From the NCBI GenBank assembly GCA_900543915.1, contig UQTB01000029.1:1-24404 (forward strand): DNA of 24,404 nucleotides. Reading direction: 5' to 3'. Shown piece by piece: positions 8,326 through 14,915 of the stretch (position 1 is the first letter of the stretch; each line of letters starts with the position of its first letter). The position numbers and the translations under genes are program-made. The stretch comes from an uncultured Eubacteriales bacterium. Lineage in GTDB: Bacteria; Bacillota; Clostridia; Christensenellales; Borkfalkiaceae. The notes under the pieces were generated by a model, which worked only from the letters and a program-made list of their open reading frames with translations, was not told the DNA's origin and ran no database searches.

Positions 8326-10380
8326 ATGGAAAAATTCAGCTATCGCTGCGGCGCCGTTACGCTGCAGTTCGGAGTGAGCGAAGAGGGCTGTCCCTGTCTG
8401 CTGTATGCCGGGACGCACCCGGCCGCCCGCAGGGAGGAGGAAGCGCTCGGCAGATACGCCGCAGAAGTTCAGCTCAGCGGGGAAAATCACGGGGAGCATC
8501 ACTTTTCCAAGCATTACCGCAGCAGCGAAACGCCTTCGCTCCGGTACGCGGGGCACCGCGTTCAGGCGCATGCGGACGGAGAAGAACTGATTGTTACCTC
8601 CCGGAATTCGCGGATCACGGCAGAGTCGCACTACCGCTTTTTCCGGGGCGCGGAGGGATTCCGCGCTTATACCGTCGTCGTCAACAGCGGGAATTCTCCC
8701 GTTATTCTGGATTACGTATCCGCGTTTTCCTATGTGGGAATCGACGCCCCGCAGGCAGGGAACTGGCAGGAAGACGCATTCGTCTGGATTCCGCATAACA
8801 CTTGGAAAGCGGAATGCAGCTGGCAGCGATATCCCGTAAAGGATCTGGGACTGTTTTGCTGCGCTCCTTTTTCCGCAAAGCGCATTGCGCTGACCGATAC
8901 GGGAACCTGGTCCACCAAGGAGTATCTCCCTGCGGGGATCTTCGGACAGGCGGGAACGGGAGAACTGCTCTTTTGGGAAATCGAGGGCACGCTTTCCTGG
9001 GAGTGGGAAATTTCCACCGTCCATTCCCGGCTTTATCTTTTGGCTGGCGGCGCGAATCTGCAGGAGAGCTTCTGGCAAAAGCCCCTCGCTCCGGGGGAAA
9101 ACTACCGCACGCCCGAGGTGTTCGTCACGTTCGGCGGCGATCTGGATGAACTCTTCGCGCGCGTGACCGACTATCGGAGGGCTTCGCGCACGTACGACGA
9201 AAGCGCTTTCGGCCTGGCGCCCGTCTTCAACGACTATATGAACTGCCTGGATACCGATCCCTCCACCGAGAAAGAACTGCCGCTGATAGAATGCGCGCAG
9301 CGGCTCGGCTGCAAGTATTATATGATCGACGCGGGATGGTATACGGACGGTTTCTGGTGGGACGATACCGGTGAATGGCGCGCCGCGCCCACCCGTTTTC
9401 GGGGAGGGCTTGCGTTCGTCCTGGAGGAAATCAGGCGGCGCGGCATGATCCCCGGCCTGTGGGTGGAGATCGAGGTGATGAGCGAGGCGCTCCCGTTTGC
9501 AAATGCTCTGCCGGACGGCTGGTTTTTCAGGAGAAACGGCAGGCGTGTGCGGGACAACGGGAGGTATCTTCTCGACTTTTCCGTTCCTGCGGTCAGAGCG
9601 TTTGCGGACGGCGTGATGGACCGCCTCATCGGCGAATACGGCGCGGGGTACATTAAAATGGATCATAACGTCAACGGCGGCGTGGGCACGGAATCCGGCT
9701 TTTCTCCCGGAGAGGGGCTGGAAAATCATTGGCGCGCGTTCAACCGCTGGATTGCCGGCGTAATGACGCGCCATCCGCATGTGATCTTCGAGAACTGCGC
9801 GAGCGGCGGCTGCCGCATGGAGTACGGACTTCTGCGGAAGTATCACCTGCAGTCCACGAGCGACCAGACGCATTACGCCGGCTACGTCTCCATTGCCGCC
9901 AACTGCGTCACTGCGGTGACGCCCGAACAGGCCGGCGTATGGACGTATCCCGTGGCAGAGGACGATACCGAAGCAGTGGTCTTCAATATGGTAAACGCGA
10001 TCCTGTTGCACGTCTACCAGAGCGGCAGAGTGGATCTCCTGGATGAGCGCCGCTTTTCGCTCGTTCGGGAGGGAATTTCGGTCAATCAGGCTCTTTCGGA
10101 GGTCATCTTAAAGGGGCATGCGTTTTGGCCGCTCGGGCTTGCCCGCTTCGACGATCCCTATTCCGCGTTCGGCATCGCGCGCGGAGACGAGATGTATCTG
10201 TGTTTCTGGAACAAAGACAATCTGAGCGACGCCGTCGTCCCCCTGCAAAAGTACGGGGTGCGGGCGGTAGAGCAGGTCTATCCGTCTCAGATAGAGACGA
10301 ATATGCGGTTGGAAGGGGATAATCTGCTGATTTTTCCCCACCGCAAATTTTTTGCGAGATTATTTCGATTAAAAAAATAA
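8326..10380 (+). CDS. Second GH36-family alpha-galactosidase-like glycosidase, cytoplasmic
   Basis: The start is placed at ATG 8326, four bases after the preceding stop. A GTG at 8311 inside the upstream gene is the alternative, and neither has a strong Shine-Dalgarno. The 684-residue product lacks a signal peptide. Its N-terminal beta-sandwich region (about 1-300) leads into a GH36 barrel with FNDYMNCL, YMIDAGWY, GMIPGLWVEIE, YIKMDHNVN, FENCASGG and STSDQTH. The expected nucleophile is D446 (KMDHN) and the acid/base D513 (TSDQT), both intact. It is clearly divergent from the first GH36 enzyme of this operon (for example KMDHN against KVDYN), so it is probably not a recent duplicate and may cut a different alpha-galactoside or alpha-linked sugar. 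The gene is followed after 14 bases by the isomerase gene, whose base composition differs abruptly. Confidence 0.92.
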   Translation: MEKFSYRCGAVTLQFGVSEEGCPCLLYAGTHPAARREEEALGRYAAEVQLSGENHGEHHFSKHYRSSETPSLRYAGHRVQAHADGEELIVTSRNSRITAESHYRFFRGAEGFRAYTVVVNSGNSPVILDYVSAFSYVGIDAPQAGNWQEDAFVWIPHNTWKAECSWQRYPVKDLGLFCCAPFSAKRIALTDTGTWSTKEYLPAGIFGQAGTGELLFWEIEGTLSWEWEISTVHSRLYLLAGGANLQESFWQKPLAPGENYRTPEVFVTFGGDLDELFARVTDYRRASRTYDESAFGLAPVFNDYMNCLDTDPSTEKELPLIECAQRLGCKYYMIDAGWYTDGFWWDDTGEWRAAPTRFRGGLAFVLEEIRRRGMIPGLWVEIEVMSEALPFANALPDGWFFRRNGRRVRDNGRYLLDFSVPAVRAFADGVMDRLIGEYGAGYIKMDHNVNGGVGTESGFSPGEGLENHWRAFNRWIAGVMTRHPHVIFENCASGGCRMEYGLLRKYHLQSTSDQTHYAGYVSIAANCVTAVTPEQAGVWTYPVAEDDTEAVVFNMVNAILLHVYQSGRVDLLDERRFSLVREGISVNQALSEVILKGHAFWPLGLARFDDPYSAFGIARGDEMYLCFWNKDNLSDAVVPLQKYGVRAVEQVYPSQIETNMRLEGDNLLIFPHRKFFARLFRLKK

Positions 10381-10394
10381 AAAGGAGCGGCAAT

Positions 10395-11786
10395 ATGAAA
10401 ATTGCGATATATTATGGGAACAGAGGATTCTTCCCCGGGGAAGTGATCGCGAGCGCCCGGGAAGAGATGAGGCAGGCGGTAGAAAAAGCCGGATTTGAGG
10501 CGATGGAGCTTGGCGCGGAGGAGACGCGGTACGGAGCGGTGGAGACGATCGCGGAAGGGAAGCGGTACGCGGCCTTTTTAGAGGAACGCCGGGGAGAATA
10601 CGACGGCGTAATAGTGTGCCTGCCGAACTTCGGGGACGAGAACGGAGCGTATTACGCGTTGAAGGACGCGGGCGTGCCGATTCTGGTGCAGGCGTATCCG
10701 GATGAGATCGGAAAGATGGACTTTGCGCACCGGCGGGACGCAGTGTGCGGGAAAATCGCGATGTGCAACGTGTTTCGGCAGGCGGGAATCGGTTATACGC
10801 TGACAAGGGAATTTGCGGTGCATCCGCTGAGCGAAGCGTTCGGGGAAGATCTGAGGGTATTCGGAGGGATCTGCCGGACGGTAAAGGGGTTAAAACACTT
10901 CACGGTGGGAGCGATTGGGGCGCGGACGACGGCATTCAAGACGGTGCGGGCGGACGAAATCGCGTTTCAGAGAAAGCGGATCAACGTGGAGACAATCGAC
11001 CTGACGCAGGTATTCGCACTGATGGAGAAGGCGGAAGAGAGCCGGCTGTCGGAAAAGAAGGCGCATCTGAGAGAGGTGTCTGATTTCGGCAAGTACGGGG
11101 AAGAAAAGCTGGAGAACCTGGCGCGGCTGGGAATCGCGCTGGACGAGCTGATCGAAGCGTACGGGCTGGACAGCATCGCGATCCGGTGCTGGGACGAGCT
11201 GCAGAAAAAGTACGGGATCGCGCCGTGCGTGCTGCTGAGCGATCTGAACGAGAGAGGAATCCCTGCGGCGTGCGAGCTGGATATCAACAACGCGGTGATG
11301 ATGAGGGCTTTGGCAAGCGCGTCGGGCGCGCCGGTGATGCTGTTCGACGTAAACAACAACTACGGAGGGGACAAGAAGAAGGCGGTGCTGTTTCACTGCG
11401 GTCCCGCGCCCGCGTCTATGATGAAGGGAAAGGGGCATATCGAAGAGCACCTGATGTTTCGGAAAACGCTGGGAGCAGAGAAAGGCGTAGGGCTGAACGT
11501 CGGAAAAATCGCGGCGACGGAGACGACGCTGGGGAGCATGAAGACGGAAAACGGGAAGATCTGTTCGTTCGTGACGGAAGGGAAACTGACGGAAGACGAG
11601 ATCGAGAAGGCGTTTTTCGGGTGCGGCGTGGTGTTTGAAAAGCGGGAAGGAACGGCGGAAGCGTTGCTGAATTACATGTCGGCGGAAGGGTACCGGCACC
11701 ACGTGGCGATCGCGAAGGGAAACTGGGGCGGCGCGGTGAAAGAGGCGTTCGGAACGTATTTGGGCTATGAAATCGAAGAAGTTTAG
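10395..11786 (+). CDS. L-fucose/L-arabinose isomerase family protein
   Basis: ATG is preceded by AAAGGAG at 10381-10387. The 463-residue product resembles the COG2407-type aldose-ketose isomerases, shorter than classical FucI (about 590 residues). Expected metal and catalytic residues are present in the family order: Glu294 in ACELDIN, Asp318 in LFDVNNNY, and a C-terminal His pair at 435-436 in YRHHVAIAKGN. FHCGPAP is also typical. It should interconvert an aldose and its ketose in the cytoplasm. Members act on L-fucose, L-arabinose or modified sugars such as sulfoquinovose, so the substrate is open. It is paired with the epimerase downstream. Codon use is unlike most neighbours: only 1 of 26 Arg codons is CGC (17 are CGG, 8 AGA/AGG), against 15 of 31 CGC in the rhaA gene. 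This may indicate a separate origin. Confidence 0.87.
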   Translation: MKIAIYYGNRGFFPGEVIASAREEMRQAVEKAGFEAMELGAEETRYGAVETIAEGKRYAAFLEERRGEYDGVIVCLPNFGDENGAYYALKDAGVPILVQAYPDEIGKMDFAHRRDAVCGKIAMCNVFRQAGIGYTLTREFAVHPLSEAFGEDLRVFGGICRTVKGLKHFTVGAIGARTTAFKTVRADEIAFQRKRINVETIDLTQVFALMEKAEESRLSEKKAHLREVSDFGKYGEEKLENLARLGIALDELIEAYGLDSIAIRCWDELQKKYGIAPCVLLSDLNERGIPAACELDINNAVMMRALASASGAPVMLFDVNNNYGGDKKKAVLFHCGPAPASMMKGKGHIEEHLMFRKTLGAEKGVGLNVGKIAATETTLGSMKTENGKICSFVTEGKLTEDEIEKAFFGCGVVFEKREGTAEALLNYMSAEGYRHHVAIAKGNWGGAVKEAFGTYLGYEIEEV

Positions 11787-11807
11787 AGAAAAAGGAGGAA
11801 AATAGAA

Positions 11808-12698
11808 ATGAACAAGCTGGGAATCTTTGTAAACTTCTGGGAAAAGAAGTGGGCGGTGGATCATCGGTACTATATCGAAAAGGTAAAGAGCCTCGGGTAC
11901 GATATCCTGGAATTTCAGGCGCAGCCGCTGCTGGAAATGAGCGACGGAGAATGCCGCAAGATCAGAAAGTACGCAGAGGAGCGAGGGATCGAGCTGTCGT
12001 ACAGCCTGGGACTGAATAAAAAGTACGACGTTGCGAGCGGAGACGAAGAAGTGAGAAAAGGGGGAGTGGAATACCTGAAACGGATCGTGGAAAAAATCGC
12101 GGTGATGGAAGGGGAACTGTTCTCCGGAGTCACGTTCGCAGGGTGGGGCTTGCCCGATCACTTTGTGGACGAAGCGGAGAAGAGAGCGCTTTTCGAGCGG
12201 AGCGCAGAGTCCATGAGAGAGGTGATGAAGACAGCGGAAAAAGAGGGTGTGACGGTGTGCGTGGAAGCGGTAAACCGCTTTGAATCGCCGCTGATCAATA
12301 CGGCGGAGGAGGCGCTGCGGTATGCGGACATGGTGGACAGCCCGAATATCGGGATCCATCTGGATACATACCACATGAATATCGAGGAGAACAGCATCGG
12401 AGAAGCGATCCGGAAAGCCGGGAAGAGACTGAGGCACTTTCATACGGGAGAAAATAACCGGAACATTCCCGGGAGAGGGCATATCGACTGGGATGAGGTA
12501 TTCGGGGCGCTGAAGGAGATCGGGTATGAGAGAAACATCGTATCGGAGCCCTTCCTGATGATGGGAGACGAAGTGGGCTACGATATCAGGGTCTGGCGCC
12601 CGCTCATGGAGTATCCGACGGAAGAGCGGTTGGACGAAGCCGCGAAAGAACTCCTCTCCTTTACCCGGAATATGCTGAAAAAATATCATTTGGAATAA
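11808..12698 (+). CDS. D-psicose/D-tagatose 3-epimerase family protein (AP endonuclease-2-like TIM barrel)
   Basis: AAAGGAGG at 11791-11798 gives a strong ribosome site. The 296-residue product is typical in length for ketose 3-epimerases. The four metal ligands of this family are visible in order: Glu153 in CVEAVNRFE, Asp186 in HLDTYHMN, His212 in HFHTGEN and Glu247 in VSEPF. The two Glu residues are the expected catalytic pair that moves the C3 proton of a ketose. It acts in the cytoplasm, and placed 21 bases after the isomerase it suggests a two-step route: aldose to ketose, then C3 epimer. The real substrate cannot be told. The gene shares the purine-rich, CGC-poor coding style of the isomerase (3 of 21 Arg codons are CGC), except near its 3' end. 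A strong terminator follows. Confidence 0.9.
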   Translation: MNKLGIFVNFWEKKWAVDHRYYIEKVKSLGYDILEFQAQPLLEMSDGECRKIRKYAEERGIELSYSLGLNKKYDVASGDEEVRKGGVEYLKRIVEKIAVMEGELFSGVTFAGWGLPDHFVDEAEKRALFERSAESMREVMKTAEKEGVTVCVEAVNRFESPLINTAEEALRYADMVDSPNIGIHLDTYHMNIEENSIGEAIRKAGKRLRHFHTGENNRNIPGRGHIDWDEVFGALKEIGYERNIVSEPFLMMGDEVGYDIRVWRPLMEYPTEERLDEAAKELLSFTRNMLKKYHLE

Positions 12699-12715
12699 CC
12701 CTGTCGCCGGAGCAG

Positions 12716-12750
12716 AAAGGGCGTGCGGATTTCAGTCCGCACGCCTTTTT
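12716..12750 (+). terminator. Strong intrinsic terminator ending region A
   Basis: A 9-bp perfect stem GCGTGCGGA (12721-12729) pairs with TCCGCACGC (12736-12744) around a 6-base loop. AAAGG and CTTTTT on the outer sides extend the stem, and the run of five T serves as the release tract. It lies 18 bases after the epimerase stop, so it should end the first transcription unit. The A-rich left flank could also give weak termination in the other direction, but there is no converging gene. Confidence 0.92.
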
Positions 12751-12800
12751 GTTTGCCGGAAGTCCGCTTTACGCGGGCTGTTCCGCTGAAATGGAGTGAA

Positions 12801-12941
12801 ACGATAAGTTTCGCCTGTTTTTTTCATATTTGACAGGTAGACAAAAATTGCGCAAAACGATAAAATTTTGAATATATCGTCTGATAAATTCGGTTTTTGA
12901 GCCAAAAGACGATAAGTTTGGGCTTGTATAACGTAACTTAT
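12801..12941 (+). promoter_or_regulatory. Cluster of GATAA(G/A)TT elements, candidate operators
   Basis: ACGATAAGTTT occurs exactly at 12801-12811 and 12909-12919. A related ACGATAAAATTTT is at 12857-12869 and GATAAATT at 12883-12890. An inverted copy AACTTAT (12935-12941) faces ATAAGTT (12912-12918), with centres 23 bp apart. The last pair sits just upstream of the proposed -35 box of the rhaA promoter. The region is much more AT-rich than its surroundings. Repeated half-sites at this position suggest binding by a regulator, perhaps of AraC or LacI type, but no regulator gene is present to match it. Confidence 0.55.
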
Positions 12942-12945
12942 GCTA

Positions 12946-12981
12946 TTGAAGGAAATGTGTGATAATGATATGATAATAGCG
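12946..12981 (+). promoter_or_regulatory. Sigma70-type promoter for the rhaA operon
   Basis: TTGAAG (12946-12951) and TATGAT (12969-12974) are separated by exactly 17 bases, each one or two mismatches from consensus. Transcription would begin near 12981, leaving a leader of about 18 bases before the rhaA ATG. It lies downstream of the terminator and of the candidate operators, so it would give region B its own control. Confidence 0.7.
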
Positions 12982-12999
12982 ATTAACGGAGGATCGCTA
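12977..12999 (+). repeat. Inverted repeat flanking the rhaA Shine-Dalgarno
   Basis: TAGCGAT (12977-12983) and ATCGCTA (12993-12999) form a 7-bp perfect inverted repeat. The nine-base loop TAACGGAGG between them contains the ribosome site of rhaA. If a transcript began upstream of 12977 the hairpin could present or hide the site. If transcription starts near 12981, as the promoter predicts, the left arm would be mostly missing and the palindrome could instead be a DNA operator over the start site. Confidence 0.4.
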
Positions 13000-14249
13000 T
13001 GAACGGATACGAAGAGGCGAGAGAGCGCTACGCCGCTTACGGCGTCGATACGGAAGCGGCGCTGACGGCGCTGAACGAAAAGAAAATTTCCTTTAATGCC
13101 TGGCAGCTGGACGATGTAAAGGGATTTTTACGGCTGGAAGGGGGCGCGGGAGGCGGCGTCATGGCGACGGGCAGCTACCCCGGCGCCGCAAAAAACGCCG
13201 CGCAGCTGATGCAGGATGCGGACGAGGTGTTTTCCCTTGTGCCGGGAAAGCACAAGCTCAGTCTGCAGGCCAACATGATTTCGGACGGGGCGGGCGTCGA
13301 TCTGGATACCCTCTCGGCGGAGCATTTCCGGTCGTTCATCGACTGGGCGAAGGAGCGCGGCTTGGGGCTGGATATCAACCCAAGCTGTGCGGGGCATCCG
13401 ATGCTGAATACGGGATTCACGCTGTCAAGTCCGGATAAGGCGATACGGGATTTCTGGGTGGAGCATTTTATCCGCACCAGCCTGATCGGGGAGGCGTTCG
13501 GCAGGGAAACGGGAATTCGCTGCGTTACGAATTATTGGATTCCGGACGGTTACAAAGACTATCCCGCGGACACTTACGCGCCCCGCGTCCGGCTGGCGGA
13601 GGCGCTGGATGAAATCTTTTCCCGCCGGCGGGATACCGAACACAACATCGATACGTTGGAGAGCAAGCTGTTCGGCATCGGCGTGGAAGCCTATACCGTC
13701 GGCTCACACGAGTTTTATATGGCGTACGCGATGAAGCGCGGTCTGCCTCTCTGCCTGGATGCGGGGCACTTTCATCCCGGAGAAGATATCTCGGCGAAGA
13801 TTTCCGCCGTCATGATGGGCTGCGGGGAGATTCTGCTTCACGTGACGCGCCCCATGCGCTGGGACAGCGATCACGTGGTGTCTTTCGACGACAGTACGAG
13901 AAATATCATGCGCGAAGTGGTCCGCGGCGGATTTCTCTCCCGCGTCAATCTGGGAACGGATTATTTCGACGCCTCCGTCAACCGCGTTGCCGCCGGCGTG
14001 CTGGGCATGAGAAATACCCAGAAGGCGCTGTTGGCCGCGTTGCTGGAACCCGCCGATCGCCTGCATTTCGAAAAGCAGGCGGAGCGTGCGGGCGACTATA
14101 CGGCGCGGCTCGTGCTCACGGAAGAGTGCAAAATCCTACCGTTTGCAGGCATCTGGGCGGAATTCTGCGAACGGAACGGCGTGCCCGCTGGCGCGGAGTG
14201 GCTGGATGAAGTCAGGCGCTACGAACGGACCGTGCTTGCGGACAGATGA
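12999..14249 (+). CDS. rhaA: L-rhamnose isomerase
   Basis: ATG follows CGGAGGA. The 416-residue product matches the length of characterised RhaA (about 419). It carries the family's landmarks in order: WQLDDVKGF, MATGSYPG, GKHKLSLQAN, GFTLSSPDKAIRDFW, NYWIPDGYKD, ESKLFGIGVEAYTVGSHEFY, LDAGHFHP, LLHVTRPMRWDSDHVV and DYFDASVNR. Probable metal and catalytic residues are E230, D254, H257, H281, D289, D291 and D324. The enzyme converts L-rhamnose to L-rhamnulose in the cytoplasm, the first step of rhamnose catabolism. It heads the second transcription unit behind its own promoter and operator-like repeats. Kinase and aldolase genes for the later steps are not in the window. Its place with GH106-like enzymes and an importer suggests rhamnose released from glycosides. 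Confidence 0.97.
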   Translation: MNGYEEARERYAAYGVDTEAALTALNEKKISFNAWQLDDVKGFLRLEGGAGGGVMATGSYPGAAKNAAQLMQDADEVFSLVPGKHKLSLQANMISDGAGVDLDTLSAEHFRSFIDWAKERGLGLDINPSCAGHPMLNTGFTLSSPDKAIRDFWVEHFIRTSLIGEAFGRETGIRCVTNYWIPDGYKDYPADTYAPRVRLAEALDEIFSRRRDTEHNIDTLESKLFGIGVEAYTVGSHEFYMAYAMKRGLPLCLDAGHFHPGEDISAKISAVMMGCGEILLHVTRPMRWDSDHVVSFDDSTRNIMREVVRGGFLSRVNLGTDYFDASVNRVAAGVLGMRNTQKALLAALLEPADRLHFEKQAERAGDYTARLVLTEECKILPFAGIWAEFCERNGVPAGAEWLDEVRRYERTVLADR

Positions 14250-14258
14250 GGTGACAAA

Positions 14259-14915
14259 ATGAAATTGTATTCTGTATTTTCAAACGAATTCCGCGCTTAC
14301 GGGCGCGTGCTGAAAGGCTATGACTGGGGAGATTTTTTTCGGGTGCTCCGCGCGGAAACGCCGCTGCCGGAGACCGGTTTTTTCTATGAGGCTTCTTCGC
14401 CCGCTTTGGAAAATACGCCGCTCTTTTACGCGCTGAAAGCGCGTGCGTTCGGGGGAATGCCCATGCAGCTTGGCTTCTGCAACGGGAAAAACAGCCGCTT
14501 AAACTGCCTCGAATACCACAAATCGAGCGAGATCTGCCTGATGGCGGACGACGCGGTTTTGCTGCTCGGCCTGCTGTCCGAGGCGGAGGACCTCTTTTAC
14601 GATGCCGACCGCGTCAAGGCGTTTTTCGTTCCCAGGGAATGCGGTGTGGAACTCTTCGCCACGACGCTGCATTACGCGCCCTGCGGCGCCGCGCCCAACG
14701 CGCCCTACCGCGTTGCGAACGCGCTGCCCGCCGGAACGAACGGGCCTTTGCCGCAGGGGCTTTCGGGCGAGGGAGAGGATCTGCTGTGCCGCGGACAGAA
14801 CAAGTGGCTGTTCGCGCATGCAAAATCCCCCGAAGCGGAGAACTTTTTTGCCGGTCTCCGGGGAGAGAACATCGATTTATCGCTTGCGGTATTGGAAAAA
14901 ACATGGAGAGATTAG
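14259..14915 (+). CDS. DUF4867 family protein
   Basis: GAGGTGAC precedes the ATG, nine bases after rhaA. The 218-residue product resembles DUF4867 proteins, which I recognise from motifs such as YSVFSNEFRAYGRV, GGMPMQLGFCNG, LNCLEYHKSSEI, VLLLG, ELFATTLHYAPC and ALPAGTNGPL. The conserved His residues in EYHKSSE and LHYAPC, with a compact beta-rich pattern, recall cupin-like metal-binding folds; that is an inference. No signal peptide, so cytoplasmic. The biochemical role of this family is, to my knowledge, not established. Placement directly after rhaA suggests a step in, or sensing of, rhamnose or ketose metabolism, for example as a sugar mutarotase/isomerase-like protein. Its end overlaps the next start by 13 bases. 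Confidence 0.85.
   Translation: MKLYSVFSNEFRAYGRVLKGYDWGDFFRVLRAETPLPETGFFYEASSPALENTPLFYALKARAFGGMPMQLGFCNGKNSRLNCLEYHKSSEICLMADDAVLLLGLLSEAEDLFYDADRVKAFFVPRECGVELFATTLHYAPCGAAPNAPYRVANALPAGTNGPLPQGLSGEGEDLLCRGQNKWLFAHAKSPEAENFFAGLRGENIDLSLAVLEKTWRD

Larger units (their letters stand above)
12699..12998. other. Intergenic region between the two transcription units
   Basis: These 300 bases hold no gene. From left to right they contain the intrinsic terminator, an unassigned GC-rich stretch to about 12790, the AT-rich block of GATAA(G/A)TT elements, the rhaA promoter and the inverted repeat at the rhaA start. A TTGACA at 12830-12835 has no suitable -10 partner. No riboswitch or small RNA is recognisable. 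Confidence 0.85.

Noticed and set aside
10890..12689. A 599-codon open frame on the minus strand opposite the isomerase and epimerase
   Set aside because: Low-complexity His/Arg/Phe-rich translation. The plus-strand genes carry intact metal-binding motifs and ribosome sites.
10395..12698. A sulfoquinovose-degradation module, since some isomerases of this family act on that sugar
   Set aside because: No sulfoquinovosidase-type GH31, sulfo-sugar transketolase, aldolase or sulfonate exporter is visible nearby.
12716..12750. A bidirectional terminator or attenuator role
   Set aside because: There is no converging gene on the right and no leader peptide. A simple terminator for the upstream unit explains it.
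12830..12835. TTGACA, a perfect -35 box, as a second promoter
   Set aside because: No acceptable -10 hexamer at 16-18 bases downstream; TAAAAT is 25 bases away.
14639..14902. An 88-codon N-terminal extension of the first GH106-like protein
   Set aside because: It lies inside the DUF4867 gene in another frame and is Arg/Ala-rich. The family-like sequence begins near the ATG at 14903.
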